NCBI GenBank assembly: GCA_963737075.1
Contig: CAVTRI010000001.1
Location: 1,364,001 to 1,428,000, forward strand
Length of the DNA: 64,000 bases
Source of the DNA: CAVTRI01 sp963737075
GTDB taxonomy: Bacteria > Actinomycetota > Acidimicrobiia > Acidimicrobiales > Palsa-688
Direction: 5' to 3'
The notes under the pieces are model-generated. The model had not been told where the DNA came from. It did not search any database and saw nothing but the letters and a program-made list of their open reading frames with translations. Below are positions 8,857 through 17,984 of the stretch, one piece after another (the stretch's first letter is position 1; each line of letters starts with the position of its first letter). The translations under genes and the position numbers were made by a program.

Positions 8857-9378
8857 ATGTCCCGGTTCCAGCCCCACCCGGACACCGAAGCACTGCTCCG
8901 CGACATCACCGGCGTCGATGAGGAGGATCCCGGCGAACCGGCGTATCACGAGCCCACGGCTGGGCTCGCCGAGTGGCTCGCCGCCCAACACGTCGGCCTC
9001 GTGCCGATCACTTCCCCCGGACCGCTACTCGTCGACATCGAAGCACCCGCAGTATTGGACTCCATCGACAAACATCCACGCATCCCGGCGGCTCTCGACG
9101 CCTCCGGACGGGGCACGCCACTGGATTCCGCTCGGCTGGACGGGGCTACGACCGGGGGGCTCCTAGCCGACGCCAAGCGCAGCGCGTTCTTTTTCGGGAC
9201 TGAGCCCGATCGACCCGTTGGTGAGGGAATCGGGGTCGCCTTCCGATTGCATCCACTCCCACGTGGCCTGCACTGTCTCGACGGCGGGCCGGCACCTCAT
9301 GCCAGCAGTGAACGCGGCGCTCACGTCCCCAGCGTGCAGGCCGGCAGCGTCGCCGGAGGGGGGAAGCCAGATGGGTAG
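8857..9378 (+). CDS. Small hypothetical protein, possibly 3'-truncated
   Basis: The open frame (173 residues from ATG 8857) begins MSRFQPHPDTEALLRDITG and reads like a real acidic protein up to about residue 110. After that it becomes glycine-, proline- and histidine-rich and overlaps the 3' end of the convergent epimerase gene by over 200 bases. The likely picture is a gene whose natural 3' end has been lost near position 9170. I recognise no domain. ATG 8845 is an alternative start. Confidence 0.35.
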   Translation: MSRFQPHPDTEALLRDITGVDEEDPGEPAYHEPTAGLAEWLAAQHVGLVPITSPGPLLVDIEAPAVLDSIDKHPRIPAALDASGRGTPLDSARLDGATTGGLLADAKRSAFFFGTEPDRPVGEGIGVAFRLHPLPRGLHCLDGGPAPHASSERGAHVPSVQAGSVAGGGKPDG

Positions 9379-10152
9379 CTCTGTCCATGCTTCAATACGC
9401 GCCTGCTCAATGAACTCGGCGTCCTTCCAGGTGAACTGGGCTTCGCTCTGAGTGACCTGCCGGCAGGTCTCAAGCAGCTCGCCCATCGTGGTGTGGCCGG
9501 TCTGACTGACCGTATTGAATGCACCGCCTCTGCCTTGAGCGGCCATATCGAGCATCCAACCGGCGAGGTCTCGCCCGTCGATGTACTGCAAAGGCCGTTC
9601 GGGCGGCCCCGGGCAGAGGACAACGCCGTCCCTCTCGATACGTCGCAACCACCACGGCAGGCGACCTATCCGCTCGTATGGTCCGAGGATCAGCCCGGCC
9701 CTTGCCAGCAGGGCCCGCTCGCCGAAGACGCCCTGGGCGGCCAGCTCGCCGCCCCGTTTGCTTCTCGAGTAGTCCGACTCCTCGCTCGATGACGGGTTGG
9801 CGTCTACCACCGGACCGTTTTCATCCAGACCAAGCACGATCGGCCAGGAGTAGACCGACCGGCTTGACACGTAACCGTAGTGGCCGACCCGGCCACCCAA
9901 GACCTCGGCGGCTGATGCCACGTAAGCCGGTGCGCCGCTCCACGTATCGATCGCCGCATCCCAAGTTCGGCCTTCAAGGGCCGCCTCGAGCTCGAGTCGA
10001 TCGGTACGGTCGGCCCGCAGCCAACGAACTGCACGGTTTGCAGGCCCCGTGAGCCCGCGATTGAGGGTGGTCACCGCGTGGCCTCGTTCCAAGGCGACCT
10101 CCACCACGTTCCGCCCGACATGGTGAGTACCACCAAGAACCAGAATCTCCAC
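9163..10152 (-). CDS. NAD-dependent epimerase/dehydratase (extended SDR)
   Basis: This 329-residue protein has a Rossmann fold beginning with VLGGTHHVGRNVVEVALERGH, a variant of the GxxGxxG nucleotide-binding motif. It then has the SSRSVYSW strand and a YSRSKRGGE active-site-like Tyr-Lys pair. This matches extended or atypical SDR proteins annotated as NAD-dependent epimerases or reductases. The substrate is not predictable. The last 30 residues lie over the convergent small open frame and may be a run-on extension. A copy of repeat B lies 60 bases upstream of its start. Confidence 0.8.
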   Translation of the reverse strand: MEILVLGGTHHVGRNVVEVALERGHAVTTLNRGLTGPANRAVRWLRADRTDRLELEAALEGRTWDAAIDTWSGAPAYVASAAEVLGGRVGHYGYVSSRSVYSWPIVLGLDENGPVVDANPSSSEESDYSRSKRGGELAAQGVFGERALLARAGLILGPYERIGRLPWWLRRIERDGVVLCPGPPERPLQYIDGRDLAGWMLDMAAQGRGGAFNTVSQTGHTTMGELLETCRQVTQSEAQFTWKDAEFIEQARIEAWTELPIWLPPSGDAAGLHAGDVSAAFTAGMRCRPAVETVQATWEWMQSEGDPDSLTNGSIGLSPEKERAALGVG

Positions 10153-10212
10153 CCTGCCATATTATGCAACCGTACAGTTGCACATCAACGTTGGACGATC
10201 TAGTCGGATTGG

Positions 10213-10292
10213 CGTGGCCGACCACGCAGAAGCTCGTGGCGCGAACGCGTGAAGAATTGGGAGACCGAATATGGGCTCCTACCAGCAAATAG
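10213..10292. repeat. Repeat B, copy 1
   Basis: This block of about 78 bp aligns with 13921-14004 and shares GACCGACCACGCAGA..., ...GCGTGA... and CCGAATATGGGCTCCTACCAGCA at its end. It occupies part of the 389-bp space between the epimerase start and the SnoaL gene, where I see no gene. Confidence 0.65.
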
Positions 10293-10541
10293 ACGTTATG
10301 CCTTTCCCGTTAAAATGGGCGCTGGTGAGGTGCTCCTCGCAGCTCAGGCGGGCTCTCCGGGTTGGTGTCGTGGCAACGGAGCGGCGGAGGTGTTCGAATT
10401 CGTCGAGCAATGCGCGTCCTCGAACATACTGGGGACAGTCTGCGCAGCGGTCTGTTTGGCGCACGACACGTTACCGATCGATCTGCTGCGGGTTCGTCGA
10501 CGCGACCGGCCGGAACCTCCCCGGCCGGGAAGCCCGGCGGA

Positions 10542-10955
10542 TCAGCCGGCCGGAGCGTCGACGGCGATCGAGCGCTCGGTGAAGCGCCACTCCCCTTCGA
10601 CCCTGCACAGGCGGTCGTGGTAGACGCCTGTTGCCCCGCGAAGAGGTCCGCCGACCGTGAGGACAAGCAGGTAGCAGGTCATCGTTGCTGTGTCCCCGTC
10701 ACCCTCGATCACCGTGTTGGCGTTCCAATGGCGGGCCCGGCCCTTGGTGAGGCTGCGGTGCGTCTCCGCGTAGGCGCGCAGGGCATCTGTGCCCTGATAC
10801 CTCCCGCCCAGCGGACTTCCGTCCGGCACCCCCGTGCACTCGAACACCCCGTCGGGCGTGAAGCACGCCGCCCAGCCGTCGGCGTCACCGAGATCGATCG
10901 CCAGGTTGTAGCGGCCCAGGAGCTGCCTGATCTGCTCGCACTCGTTCGCGTCCAC
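10542..10955 (-). CDS. SnoaL-like (NTF2-fold) protein
   Basis: This 137-residue single-domain protein has the NTF2-like layout: an N-terminal helix (IRQLLGRYNLAIDLGDADGW), the segment ACFTPDGVFEC, and a beta sheet ending RFTERSIAV. Many such proteins are small cyclases, isomerases or dehydratases, or bind polyketide- and steroid-like substrates. The start is GTG at 10955. It lies downstream of nothing on its strand within 300 bp, so it may be monocistronic. The nearby SDR gene is a plausible functional neighbour. Confidence 0.8.
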   Translation of the reverse strand: MDANECEQIRQLLGRYNLAIDLGDADGWAACFTPDGVFECTGVPDGSPLGGRYQGTDALRAYAETHRSLTKGRARHWNANTVIEGDGDTATMTCYLLVLTVGGPLRGATGVYHDRLCRVEGEWRFTERSIAVDAPAG

Positions 10956-11266
10956 GACGCCCAGACTGCCATAGCTGGGGGCCAGGAAGACCCGGAGTGG
11001 ACCGTGCCTTCGGGCAGGAACAGGACCTTCGCCACCTCGGACGACCGAAATGCTGGCGTTTGGGGGTCGGCTCCCTTGGTGGATTTAGGGCGATGAGCAG
11101 CGGAGGGCAGACCTGGAGATGACGTTCCGGGTCCACTGCGACTCACCGCACACCCCCGACTGCTCAGCTCACATGTTCAGGCGCAGTACTCGGTGGAGCT
11201 CGAGGGCACGGCGCAGGCGGCGAGACCGCCCGCGCCCGGCGCCCGCGGGCGGCCTCAGGACGCGCC
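10956..11266. other. Intergenic stretch with no recognised feature
   Basis: About 310 bases lie between the SnoaL gene and the SDR gene. I see no supported gene, hairpin with a T-tract, or copy of the local repeats in it. Confidence 0.5.
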
Positions 11267-12241
11267 TCAGCATCCCGTTAGACGCCCTTGCCGTCCCGCT
11301 GGAATCCGGTACCTCACCTTCGTGTCCTCACCGGTCGTGCCGCGGTTGACGCCGACGGCTGGCGTTTCGGCGCCGCCGAGCCGCATCCGTCGTGCGAGAT
11401 CGGGACCGAGCGCCGTCAGCCCGCCGTCGACGACGAGCGCCTCGCCGGTGACGAACCGTGAGTCTTCACTTGCGAGGAACAGCGCGGCGCCCGCGATGTC
11501 GTCCCCGGTACCCGTCTCGGGCCACGGCTGCAGAGACGCGAAGCGCTCCGCTGCGACGGCCGGGTCGGCGCGCCCGGCGGCGAGTGGTGTGTTGATCACG
11601 CCCGGACAGATCGCGTTGACGCGGATCCGGTCGCGTGCGAGCTCGACAGCAGCCGACTGCGTGAGGTTGATCACCGCCGCCTTCGCGGCCGAGTAGGCGA
11701 GCGGGCCGGCCCCACCGCTCAGACCGGCGATCGACGCGGTGTTGATGATCGACCCGCCGGCGCCGGACGCCTGCATCGCCGCTGCGCCGTGCTTGATCCC
11801 GAGGAACACGCCCCGGGTCAGGACGGCGAACGTGTAGTCCCAGTCCTCGACGTCGATGCGCGTCACCGGGCCGAACGCGCCACCGACACCGGCGTTGTTG
11901 AACACGATGTCCACGCCGCCGAGCTCGTCAACCGCCAGAGCGATCAGCCGTTCGACATCCGGCTCCACGGCGACGTCGGTGTGGACGAATCGCACCGCGC
12001 CCGCGCTGCCCGCGCGGTCGACCTCGTGAAGCAGCGCCGCGCCGTGCGCCTCGTTCAGATCCGCGACGACGACGCGCGCTCCTTCGGCGAGGAAGCGCAG
12101 GACCGTCGCACGACCCATCCCGCTCGCACCACCGGTGATCACTGCAACCCTGCCGTCGAGACGTCCCACCGGGTCATTATCGCTCGCGAGCGCCTCGCCA
12201 TGATCTTCGGATGCCTCAGCAGTTCGCAACTCAGCGGACAC
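11267..12241 (-). CDS. Classical short-chain dehydrogenase/reductase
   Basis: This 324-residue NAD(P)-dependent oxidoreductase has the TGGASGMG cofactor motif near residue 37, NNAG near 115, and the catalytic Ser (NTASIAG), Tyr and Lys (YSAAKAA). The substrate loop is ICPGVINTPLA and the C-terminal half carries LFLASEDSRFVTGEALVVDGG. An Asp at the end of the second strand (VVVADLNEAHG) suggests NAD rather than NADP. The N-terminal 25 residues and the last 40 after the core are extra, so an internal start near residue 27 is possible. The substrate is unknown. Confidence 0.9.
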   Translation of the reverse strand: MSAELRTAEASEDHGEALASDNDPVGRLDGRVAVITGGASGMGRATVLRFLAEGARVVVADLNEAHGAALLHEVDRAGSAGAVRFVHTDVAVEPDVERLIALAVDELGGVDIVFNNAGVGGAFGPVTRIDVEDWDYTFAVLTRGVFLGIKHGAAAMQASGAGGSIINTASIAGLSGGAGPLAYSAAKAAVINLTQSAAVELARDRIRVNAICPGVINTPLAAGRADPAVAAERFASLQPWPETGTGDDIAGAALFLASEDSRFVTGEALVVDGGLTALGPDLARRMRLGGAETPAVGVNRGTTGEDTKVRYRIPAGRQGRLTGC

Positions 12242-12244
12242 GCC

Positions 12245-12750
12245 TTAGCGTCGGCGGGCCACCCACGCTCGGGTGTGGTAAGGCACTGTCATAAGTCCGT
12301 CACTGAACCGTGTCCGTAAGATCGCCTGCAGATCCGTGAGCAGGGGGCGCCGCTCGGATTCAGGCAGCGCGATGACATAGGAATGACTGCGTTGATCGAC
12401 GATCCAGTCGTGGACCTGCACGGAGCGCTCCCAAGCCAGGACGTACCGTTCAGGCACAGCGAACTCTTTGAGAGCAGCGATGGCCTCCCGACACCAGTCA
12501 GTGTTGCGTTGTTCGCGTGAGTTACCGGCACGTTCGTCGAGGACTGCGGAGTACGTGTCGAACCACGGCGCGTCGTCGGCCCACGGCTGGTTCCACCAGG
12601 CTGCCCACAATCCGGATGTCGCAGCACGCGCGCGGCCTCCACCGCGCCCTTCCGTTGGTCCACCCAGTGCCAGCTCTAAGCGAAGCAGATGACGTCCACA
12701 GAGGAGGGTTTCATGGGAATCGCGGCGCCGTCGCCGAGCCCAGAACGCCT
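12245..12750 (-). pseudogene. Class I SAM-dependent methyltransferase remnant
   Basis: Read on the minus strand, three pieces in two frames join into one methyltransferase. The first is GDGAAIPMKPSSVDVICFA, then an in-frame stop and SWHWVDQRKGAVEAARVLR. A frameshift near 12620 leads to LWAAWWNQPWADDAPWFDTY and the C-terminal domain down to 12245. This order (post-motif II strand, then HWVD--A--E-ARVLRPGG, then W-N) is typical of the family. The SAM-binding glycine loop that should precede it is absent. The gene is therefore 5'-truncated, interrupted by a stop and frameshifted. The last 121 codons are still open but cannot form an enzyme. Confidence 0.75.
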
Positions 12751-12760
12751 TCTCAAGTCA

Positions 12761-12786
12761 GGAAGGTCACGGACAGTGTCAAGCAC
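12761..12786. repeat. Repeat C, copy 1
   Basis: A 26-bp block, GG-AGGTCACGGACAG-GTCAAGCAC in consensus, matches 16404-16429 at 24 positions. It lies just upstream of the methyltransferase remnant. Confidence 0.55.
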
Positions 12787-12837
12787 TGAAAGCTGACCTC
12801 GGCCCGCTCGGACAGCCACTCCCCGGCCAGCCCACCT

Positions 12838-12873
12838 TGGGCAATTCGGCGATCGAATATGGGCTCGTACCAG
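12838..12873. repeat. Repeat B, copy 2 (partial)
   Basis: Only the end of repeat B is kept here: GAATATGGGCTCGTACCAGCAG, preceded by a weakly similar GGCAATTCGGCGATC. It sits between the methyltransferase remnant and the divergent DinB-like gene. Confidence 0.55.
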
Positions 12874-13055
12874 CAGATTAAGTCTGTCCACGGTCACGGT
12901 CGACCACAGGTTGCACACCGTGAGCGCCTACCCGACCGCGGCAGACCGATGCCGCCGCCGCGGTGGCCGGCGCCCGGGAAATCCTCTACCAGGCGAATTT
13001 CGTACAAGATTGGGCTGTTCGACAAGCAGCTCCAGCAGACGGGAAGGGTGGCCTT

Positions 13056-13814
13056 GTGAACGTCTTCGAAGACCTCGAGGCCGAAGAGGACAGACTCGAA
13101 GCGATCCTCGCCGGCTTGGACGACAAGGCCTGGACCCGTCCCTCGGCCGCCGCCGGCTGGTCGGTCGCTGACGTGGTCCTCCACTTGGCACAATGCGAGG
13201 AGCTGGTCGTAGCCCTCGCGTCGTCGGCTCCCTCGACCCCCCGAGGCTCCTTGAGAACAGGCTGGGGTGACTACGCCTCGACCGCGGGATCTCTCGATGA
13301 CCTGATGGATGCTCGTGTGCGAGCTGAGCGGTCCGCGCCAAGCGTGGTCTTCGCCTGCTGGCAGGGGGCGCGCCGCCTAGCACTCGACGCGCTCCGCAAC
13401 GCGGACCCGCACCAGCGAATCCCATGGGCGACCAATCCCCTGTCGCCCGCCACCCTGGCCACCACCCGGCTGGCCGAGAACTGGGCGCATGCCCTCGACA
13501 TCGTCGAGCCTCTCCGCGTTCCTTTCCAAGACACCTCGCGGCTACGCCACATCGCCTGGCTCGCGCATCGGACCCTGCCCTACGCCTTCGCCCTGGCTGG
13601 CCTGCCACCCGCAGACGTGCGCTGCGAGCTCACCGCCCCTGACGGCCAGCTATGGGAATTCGGACCGCACGACGCACCCTCACGGATCGCCGGTCCCGCC
13701 GGCGAGTTCTGCCGAGTCGGTGCCCGCCGGCTTCCACCAGAGCGGTCCACCCTCGAAGCGACCGGGCCACGTGGCGCCGACGTGCTCCGGCTGGTGCGCA
13801 ACTATGCCGCGTGA
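13056..13814 (+). CDS. DinB/MDMPI-fold protein of the TIGR03084 type
   Basis: This 252-residue protein starts at GTG 13056, chosen because GGGAAGGG lies eight bases upstream. The first 150 residues form the four-helix bundle of the mycothiol-dependent maleylpyruvate isomerase/DinB group: EEDRLEAILAGLDDKAW, WSVADVVLHLAQCEE with a metal-ligand-type His, and RLAENWAHALDI. The remainder is the matching C-terminal domain. Members carry a metal and often act as thiol-dependent transferases or isomerases. The exact reaction is unknown. It stands alone between repeat-rich spaces. Confidence 0.8.
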   Translation: MNVFEDLEAEEDRLEAILAGLDDKAWTRPSAAAGWSVADVVLHLAQCEELVVALASSAPSTPRGSLRTGWGDYASTAGSLDDLMDARVRAERSAPSVVFACWQGARRLALDALRNADPHQRIPWATNPLSPATLATTRLAENWAHALDIVEPLRVPFQDTSRLRHIAWLAHRTLPYAFALAGLPPADVRCELTAPDGQLWEFGPHDAPSRIAGPAGEFCRVGARRLPPERSTLEATGPRGADVLRLVRNYAA

Positions 13815-13920
13815 GCGGACGCTCCCCTCCCCATAGCGGGGTACCCGGTCCCACACACTGGCGGGCATGGCGCACAGACAGTCGCCGGCCCGCATGGCAG
13901 AGCGACGGATTCGGCATCGA

Positions 13921-14004
13921 CCTGGCGTTGACCGACCACGCAGACGTTCGGCGCGCGGTATGCGTGAGAATCGAAGGCCGAATATCGGCTCCCACCAGCA
14001 GCAG
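13921..14004. repeat. Repeat B, copy 3
   Basis: This is the second full-length copy, aligning with 10213-10292 at roughly three of four positions. It ends in CCGAATATCGGCTCCCACCAGCA. It fills the middle of the 312-bp gap between the DinB-like gene and the VOC gene, where no gene is seen. Confidence 0.65.
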
Positions 14005-14126
14005 CAATGAGATCTTAAGCCTTCAGGAATCTCCAACCTCTGCTCCTCAGACAGGATGGCCAGACTTTGCTGTCGCCACGGCTCCCGAGGCGGCGGAAGT
14101 CATCGTTCGTTCCGTAACTGTTCAAT

Positions 14127-14612
14127 GTGAAGTTGAATACGGTCGTGAATGTCAGCCTCGGGAATTTCTTCCATGTCGGGATCGTCGTCCGCGACCTCGA
14201 TGCGGCGCGCGCTCGTCTCACTGCACTCCTCGGAGTCGGGTGGGGCCCGGTCGTGGAGTCCGACATCCCCGTCCGGCATCGTGATGGCACAGAACTGTCG
14301 GTGCGTAACTGCATCTGCTACTCCACCGAGCCGCCGCGCCTGGAGCTGATCGTGGAGGTACCGGGGACACCGTGGGTGTGCAATGAGCACTCCAACCTCC
14401 ACCACCTTGGATACTTCTCAGGAGCGGTCGCCGCCGAGGCCGATCGTCTGGCCGCCGCGGCGTGCCCCCTCGAGATCATGGGAGGGCATGGTGGCGGCCC
14501 TCCGGATGGTTGGGCCTACTACCGCGATCCTCTCGGCATCCGGATCGAGCTCGTCGACGAGGCGCTCCGAGCGCCGATGGAGCAGTTCATGTTCCGCTCG
14601 CCCTCCGCCTGA
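14127..14612 (+). CDS. VOC-family (glyoxalase-like) protein
   Basis: This 161-residue protein has the paired beta-alpha-beta modules of the vicinal oxygen chelate superfamily. The first metal-ligand-type His is in NFFHVGIVVRDLDAA and a Glu is in RLELIVEV. A second His is in NLHHLGYF, and the final Glu is in GIRIELVDE. All four expected metal ligands are present, so it is probably an active isomerase, lyase or dioxygenase-like enzyme. The start is GTG 14127 with GTG 14145 as an alternative; neither has a clear ribosome-binding site. It is followed after 60 bases by the carboxylesterase gene on the same strand, so the two probably form an operon. Confidence 0.85.
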   Translation: MKLNTVVNVSLGNFFHVGIVVRDLDAARARLTALLGVGWGPVVESDIPVRHRDGTELSVRNCICYSTEPPRLELIVEVPGTPWVCNEHSNLHHLGYFSGAVAAEADRLAAAACPLEIMGGHGGGPPDGWAYYRDPLGIRIELVDEALRAPMEQFMFRSPSA

Positions 14613-14671
14613 AACGAAACCGTGAGTCGAGGAACAACTGCCTGCTGTCGCAGTGGTGCGATACCGGGGAC

Positions 14672-16196
14672 ATGAACGACGATGAGACGATGACTGACGT
14701 GGTACGTACGACCGCAGGCCTGGTGCGTGGCGAGGCGAGCGACCACGGACTCGTCTTCCGGGGTGTGCCGTATGCGGCCGCGCCCGTGGGCGAACGCCGC
14801 TACCGCCCACCGACGCCGCCAGCCACATGGGAGGGCGTGCGTGATACCACGGCGTTCGGCCCTATCTGCCCCCAGCGTCAACTTGGAGAGCTCGGCGGTA
14901 TCAACACCCCGTTCGGCAGGGGCGAACCGGTCGACGAGGACTGCCTGTTCGTCAATGTCTGGACGCCAGCCGCCGACGACGGGCGACGCCCGGTCATGGT
15001 GTGGATCCACGGCGGTGCCTTCATGGGTGGCAGCGGATCGACCCCCGTCTACGACGGGTCGGCCTTCGCTCGCGGCGGTCTCGTACTCGTCACCCTCAAC
15101 TACCGCCTGCACGCCCTTGGCTTCCTGTACCTCGACGAGCTGTTTGACGGCGCCACCGGCACCGGCAACCTTGGCATCCTCGACCAGGTCGCCGCGCTGG
15201 CGTGGGTGCGCGACAACATCGCCGCCTTCGGCGGCGACCCCGACCGCGTCACGATCTTCGGCCAGTCAGCTGGAGGCATGTGCGTGGCCACGCTGCTGGC
15301 CACGCCCGCCGCTGATGGCCTGTACCGCCGGGCGATCGCGCAGTCCGGCGCCGGCCACCATAACCTCGCCACGCCCGCCGCCCGCCGCATCGCCGAGCGC
15401 GTCATCGCCCTCATCGACGTCCGCCCCGGCGACTGGGAGGCGCTGCGAGCCGTCTCCGCAGACCGCATCGTGGACGCCGCCGCCCAGGTGAGGCAGAGCG
15501 CGGGACGCAAGCTCCTCGGCGACGATCGAGTGCTGAAGATTCCGTTCCCTACCGGTCGTGGACACCACGACCAGGAGAGCCCGGCCAATCGAGCAGGTGG
15601 CCGCCGGCCGCGTACCCCCGTCGAGCTCATCGTCGGGACCTGCATCGACGAGTGGCGCCTGTTCGCCTTCGGCCTCCCCGGATACGCATCCGAGCCGAAC
15701 GTCGCCCCCTATTTCGATGACAGCGGACTCAGCGTAGACGAGGCCCTGAAGCGGTACGAGAAGGGCCCGGCCGGGCGCCACCCGTCTCGACCTCCTGGTG
15801 GCAGTCGAGGGCGACCAGAGGTTCACGATGCCGGCGGTCCGCCTCGCCGAGGCCCACGCCTCCCACGCCAGGACATGGATGTACCGGTTCTCCTGGCCCA
15901 CTCCTGTTCTCGACGGCGCGCTGGGTGCCTGCCACGCCCTCGAGTTGCCGTTCGTATTCGAGACGTTGGACCGCGCCCGAGTCTTCGTCGGCGACGACCC
16001 GCCCCCCGACCTGGCCCAGGACCTCCACAACGCGTGGATGCGGTTCGCGACGGTCGGCGACCCCAACGGCGACGGCCTGCCCCCGTGGCCGGCATACGAG
16101 ACACAGCGGCGGCCCGTCATGGACTTCGGCCCCGTGCGCCGCGTGCTGGACGACCCGCGCGGCGATGAACGCCGCGTCTGGGAGGGGCTGTTATGA
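14672..16196 (+). pseudogene. Type-B carboxylesterase, frameshifted near 15770-15800
   Basis: The gene begins at ATG 14672 (or 14690). It carries the N-terminal GLVRGEASDHGLVFRGVPYA segment, EDCLFVNVWTP, the oxyanion-hole HGGAF and the nucleophile elbow GQSAGG, with the acid in GTCIDEWRLF. Near 15770-15800 the frame is lost. The rest continues in a second frame with FTMPAVRLAEAHAS and the catalytic-His segment GACHALELPFVFETLD through to DPRGDERRVWEGLL. All three catalytic residues survive across the two frames, so either the shift is recent or it is a sequencing error. If corrected, it is a family-length esterase of about 508 residues. Confidence 0.8.
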
Positions 16197-16403
16197 GTGT
16201 CGCTCTCCTCCCTCGCGTCCGAATCGCGTTGCGCCCGGTAACTCGCGATCCGATTCGTCATCGACGCGAGGACGGAGCTTGCCCGAGCCGACAGCCCCCT
16301 CGCTGCCGGCTAGAGGAGGCGCAGAGAACGACGACGGAAATGTCGCGCCTGGATCGCGACCGGTTCGGCGCTCAGAGCTAACTGAGGGTGGTCGACCGAG
16401 TCC

Positions 16404-16429
16404 GGGAGGTCACGGACAGCGTCAAGCAC
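16404..16429. repeat. Repeat C, copy 2, within a gene-free gap
   Basis: This matches 12761-12786 at 24 of 26 positions. It lies in the 700-bp gap 16197-16899, where I see no gene. The right half of the gap (16750-16860) is clearly more AT-rich and is likely promoter sequence. Confidence 0.55.
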
Positions 16430-16784
16430 CGCAGCGTTGCCACGCAGTCCGGGCGTTGGCTGCGCGGGACCTCGCCAGGTGGGCCTGCAAGACGTGCCGC
16501 AAGCGACGCGCAAGCGGCCCGCAAGGCTGATCCGTCACCCTCTCCACCAACCGGCACGCCGGCACAAGGCGACACGGTTCACCACTATTCCCAGTCACAT
16601 GCTTGCCGTAATCGTTCGCAATCCACGAACGCGAGACGCACCTCCCCGCTCCAGCGCTCCCAGACTCGAACGGGAGAAATTGATGACCGAGAGTACAAAA
16701 ACGGGAGGGCCCGGCGACAAGAATGCTATGCCGCGGAACAGGAGTGGGACAGCACATAAGGATAGGGGGTTATAAACATATCGC

Positions 16785-16813
16785 TTGACGTATATTTCAT
16801 TTTCCCACGTCAA
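16785..16813. promoter_or_regulatory. Inverted repeat TTGACGT-N15-ACGTCAA upstream of a secreted protein
   Basis: Two perfect 7-bp arms lie in an AT-rich patch about 90 bases before the secreted protein gene. TTGACG could also serve as a -35 element. The symmetry suggests a regulator site; no regulator is adjacent. Confidence 0.35.
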
Positions 16814-16899
16814 TGCAATTCGTAAACCCACATTGGTAGCGTTTCGGCGTCAGAGAATGTGTGCGTCGAGAAGACTAGAAAGATGAGGAGGACTCACCA

Positions 16900-17442
16900 A
16901 TGCGTCGCAGCTTGTTGTTCCCGTCTGTCAGCACCGCCGTTTTGATTGCCGTCGTTCCCGCGCTGACCGCTCGTGCTCACAGCGAACGCGCGCTCCATGC
17001 CTCCACGGTAAGCGGCCCAGTTCAAGTTTTCGGACTGGACTCGTCGGGCGCATGCAGCGCCGAGAACCTGAACCCCGCGACAGGCAGGTGCTCGGTCGAC
17101 TTCTTCCAGAACGACACCTTCTCCGGTGACCTGCAAGGCCAGCAGCGCAACGCCGGCGCCCTCTCTATCCAATTCGCCAACGACAGGGGCGACGGCGTTT
17201 CGCTCGGCACCTTTACGGGCACGGTCAGGGGATGCCCCGGCGGCGGGACGGCGCTATTCCGCTACGTCGTCAAGGTGGGCGTCGATGCTCCCGGCCACAA
17301 CACGGGCACCGTTCAAGTCGTGTCTGGATCGGGGACCGGGGGGCTCAGAACTTTGAAGGGCAGCGGGCACTTCGAAGCACACGTGGGCATCAACGGCGGT
17401 ACCTCCACGCTCGTCGCTGACTTCTCCTGCACCGACGACTGA
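16900..17442 (+). CDS. Secreted beta-barrel protein, DUF3224-like
   Basis: This 180-residue protein has a clear signal peptide (MRRSLLFPSVSTAVLIAVVPALTARA). The mature part is glycine-rich and beta-stranded: QNDTFSGDLQG, GVSLGTFTGTVRGCPGGG and VSGSGTGGLRTLKGSGHF. The last pattern, a GSGTG-L-L-GSG-F turn, is characteristic of DUF3224 and allene-oxide-cyclase-like barrels. Four cysteines could form disulfides outside the cell. A strong GAGGAGG ribosome-binding site precedes the ATG. It stands alone behind an AT-rich promoter region. Its function is unknown. Confidence 0.75.
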   Translation: MRRSLLFPSVSTAVLIAVVPALTARAHSERALHASTVSGPVQVFGLDSSGACSAENLNPATGRCSVDFFQNDTFSGDLQGQQRNAGALSIQFANDRGDGVSLGTFTGTVRGCPGGGTALFRYVVKVGVDAPGHNTGTVQVVSGSGTGGLRTLKGSGHFEAHVGINGGTSTLVADFSCTDD

Positions 17443-17500
17443 CCGGGCCGTCCGCTCGTCGAGCTGATGAGCACCGGTCACGTCACAGAAACAGTCGCCA

Positions 17501-17854
17501 ATGTCGTTCATGCCGATGTTCGTCCTCGGAGCGCGCTACGCCGAACGATCGGACGACGACACCGCCTTCGGCGGGAGCCGTCGCTATCGTTACGCCCTCA
17601 ATATCGCCGCCCTGGGGCCGACCGCGGAGCTCCTCGACGCCGATCGCCAATGGGTGCGGGACTTCTGGTCCGCCCTCGTGCCTCACGCTGCCGGGGTTGG
17701 CAGCTACGTGAACTTCATGACCGAGTTCGAGGAGAACCGGGTCCGGGCCAGCTACGGGGACACCAAGTACGAGCGGCTCAGCCGAATCAAAGGGAAGTAC
17801 GACCCGGACAACGTGTTCCACTTCAACGCTAACATCCGGCCCGCCGCTGGGTAG
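17501..17854 (+). pseudogene. C-terminal fragment of an FAD-linked (BBE-type) oxidase
   Basis: The 117 codons encode only the end of a berberine-bridge-enzyme-like flavoprotein: SYVNFMTEFEENRVRASYG, then KYERLSRIKGKYDPDNVFHFNANI, the hallmark BBE tail that packs on the covalently bound FAD. A full enzyme has about 450 residues, and the whole FAD-binding domain is missing upstream, where the secreted protein gene ends. I take it as the remnant of a deletion. Confidence 0.8.
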
Positions 17855-17984
17855 CTGGTGGCTACGCCACTGGTTCCCCGACGCTACCGCGCCGCGTCCA
17901 CGTCGCACCCGTAGGAATCACGCCCTTCCGCACTCGGACAGGCCGTACCGCTACTCGGACCAGCACGTGAACGGCGCCCGAGGG

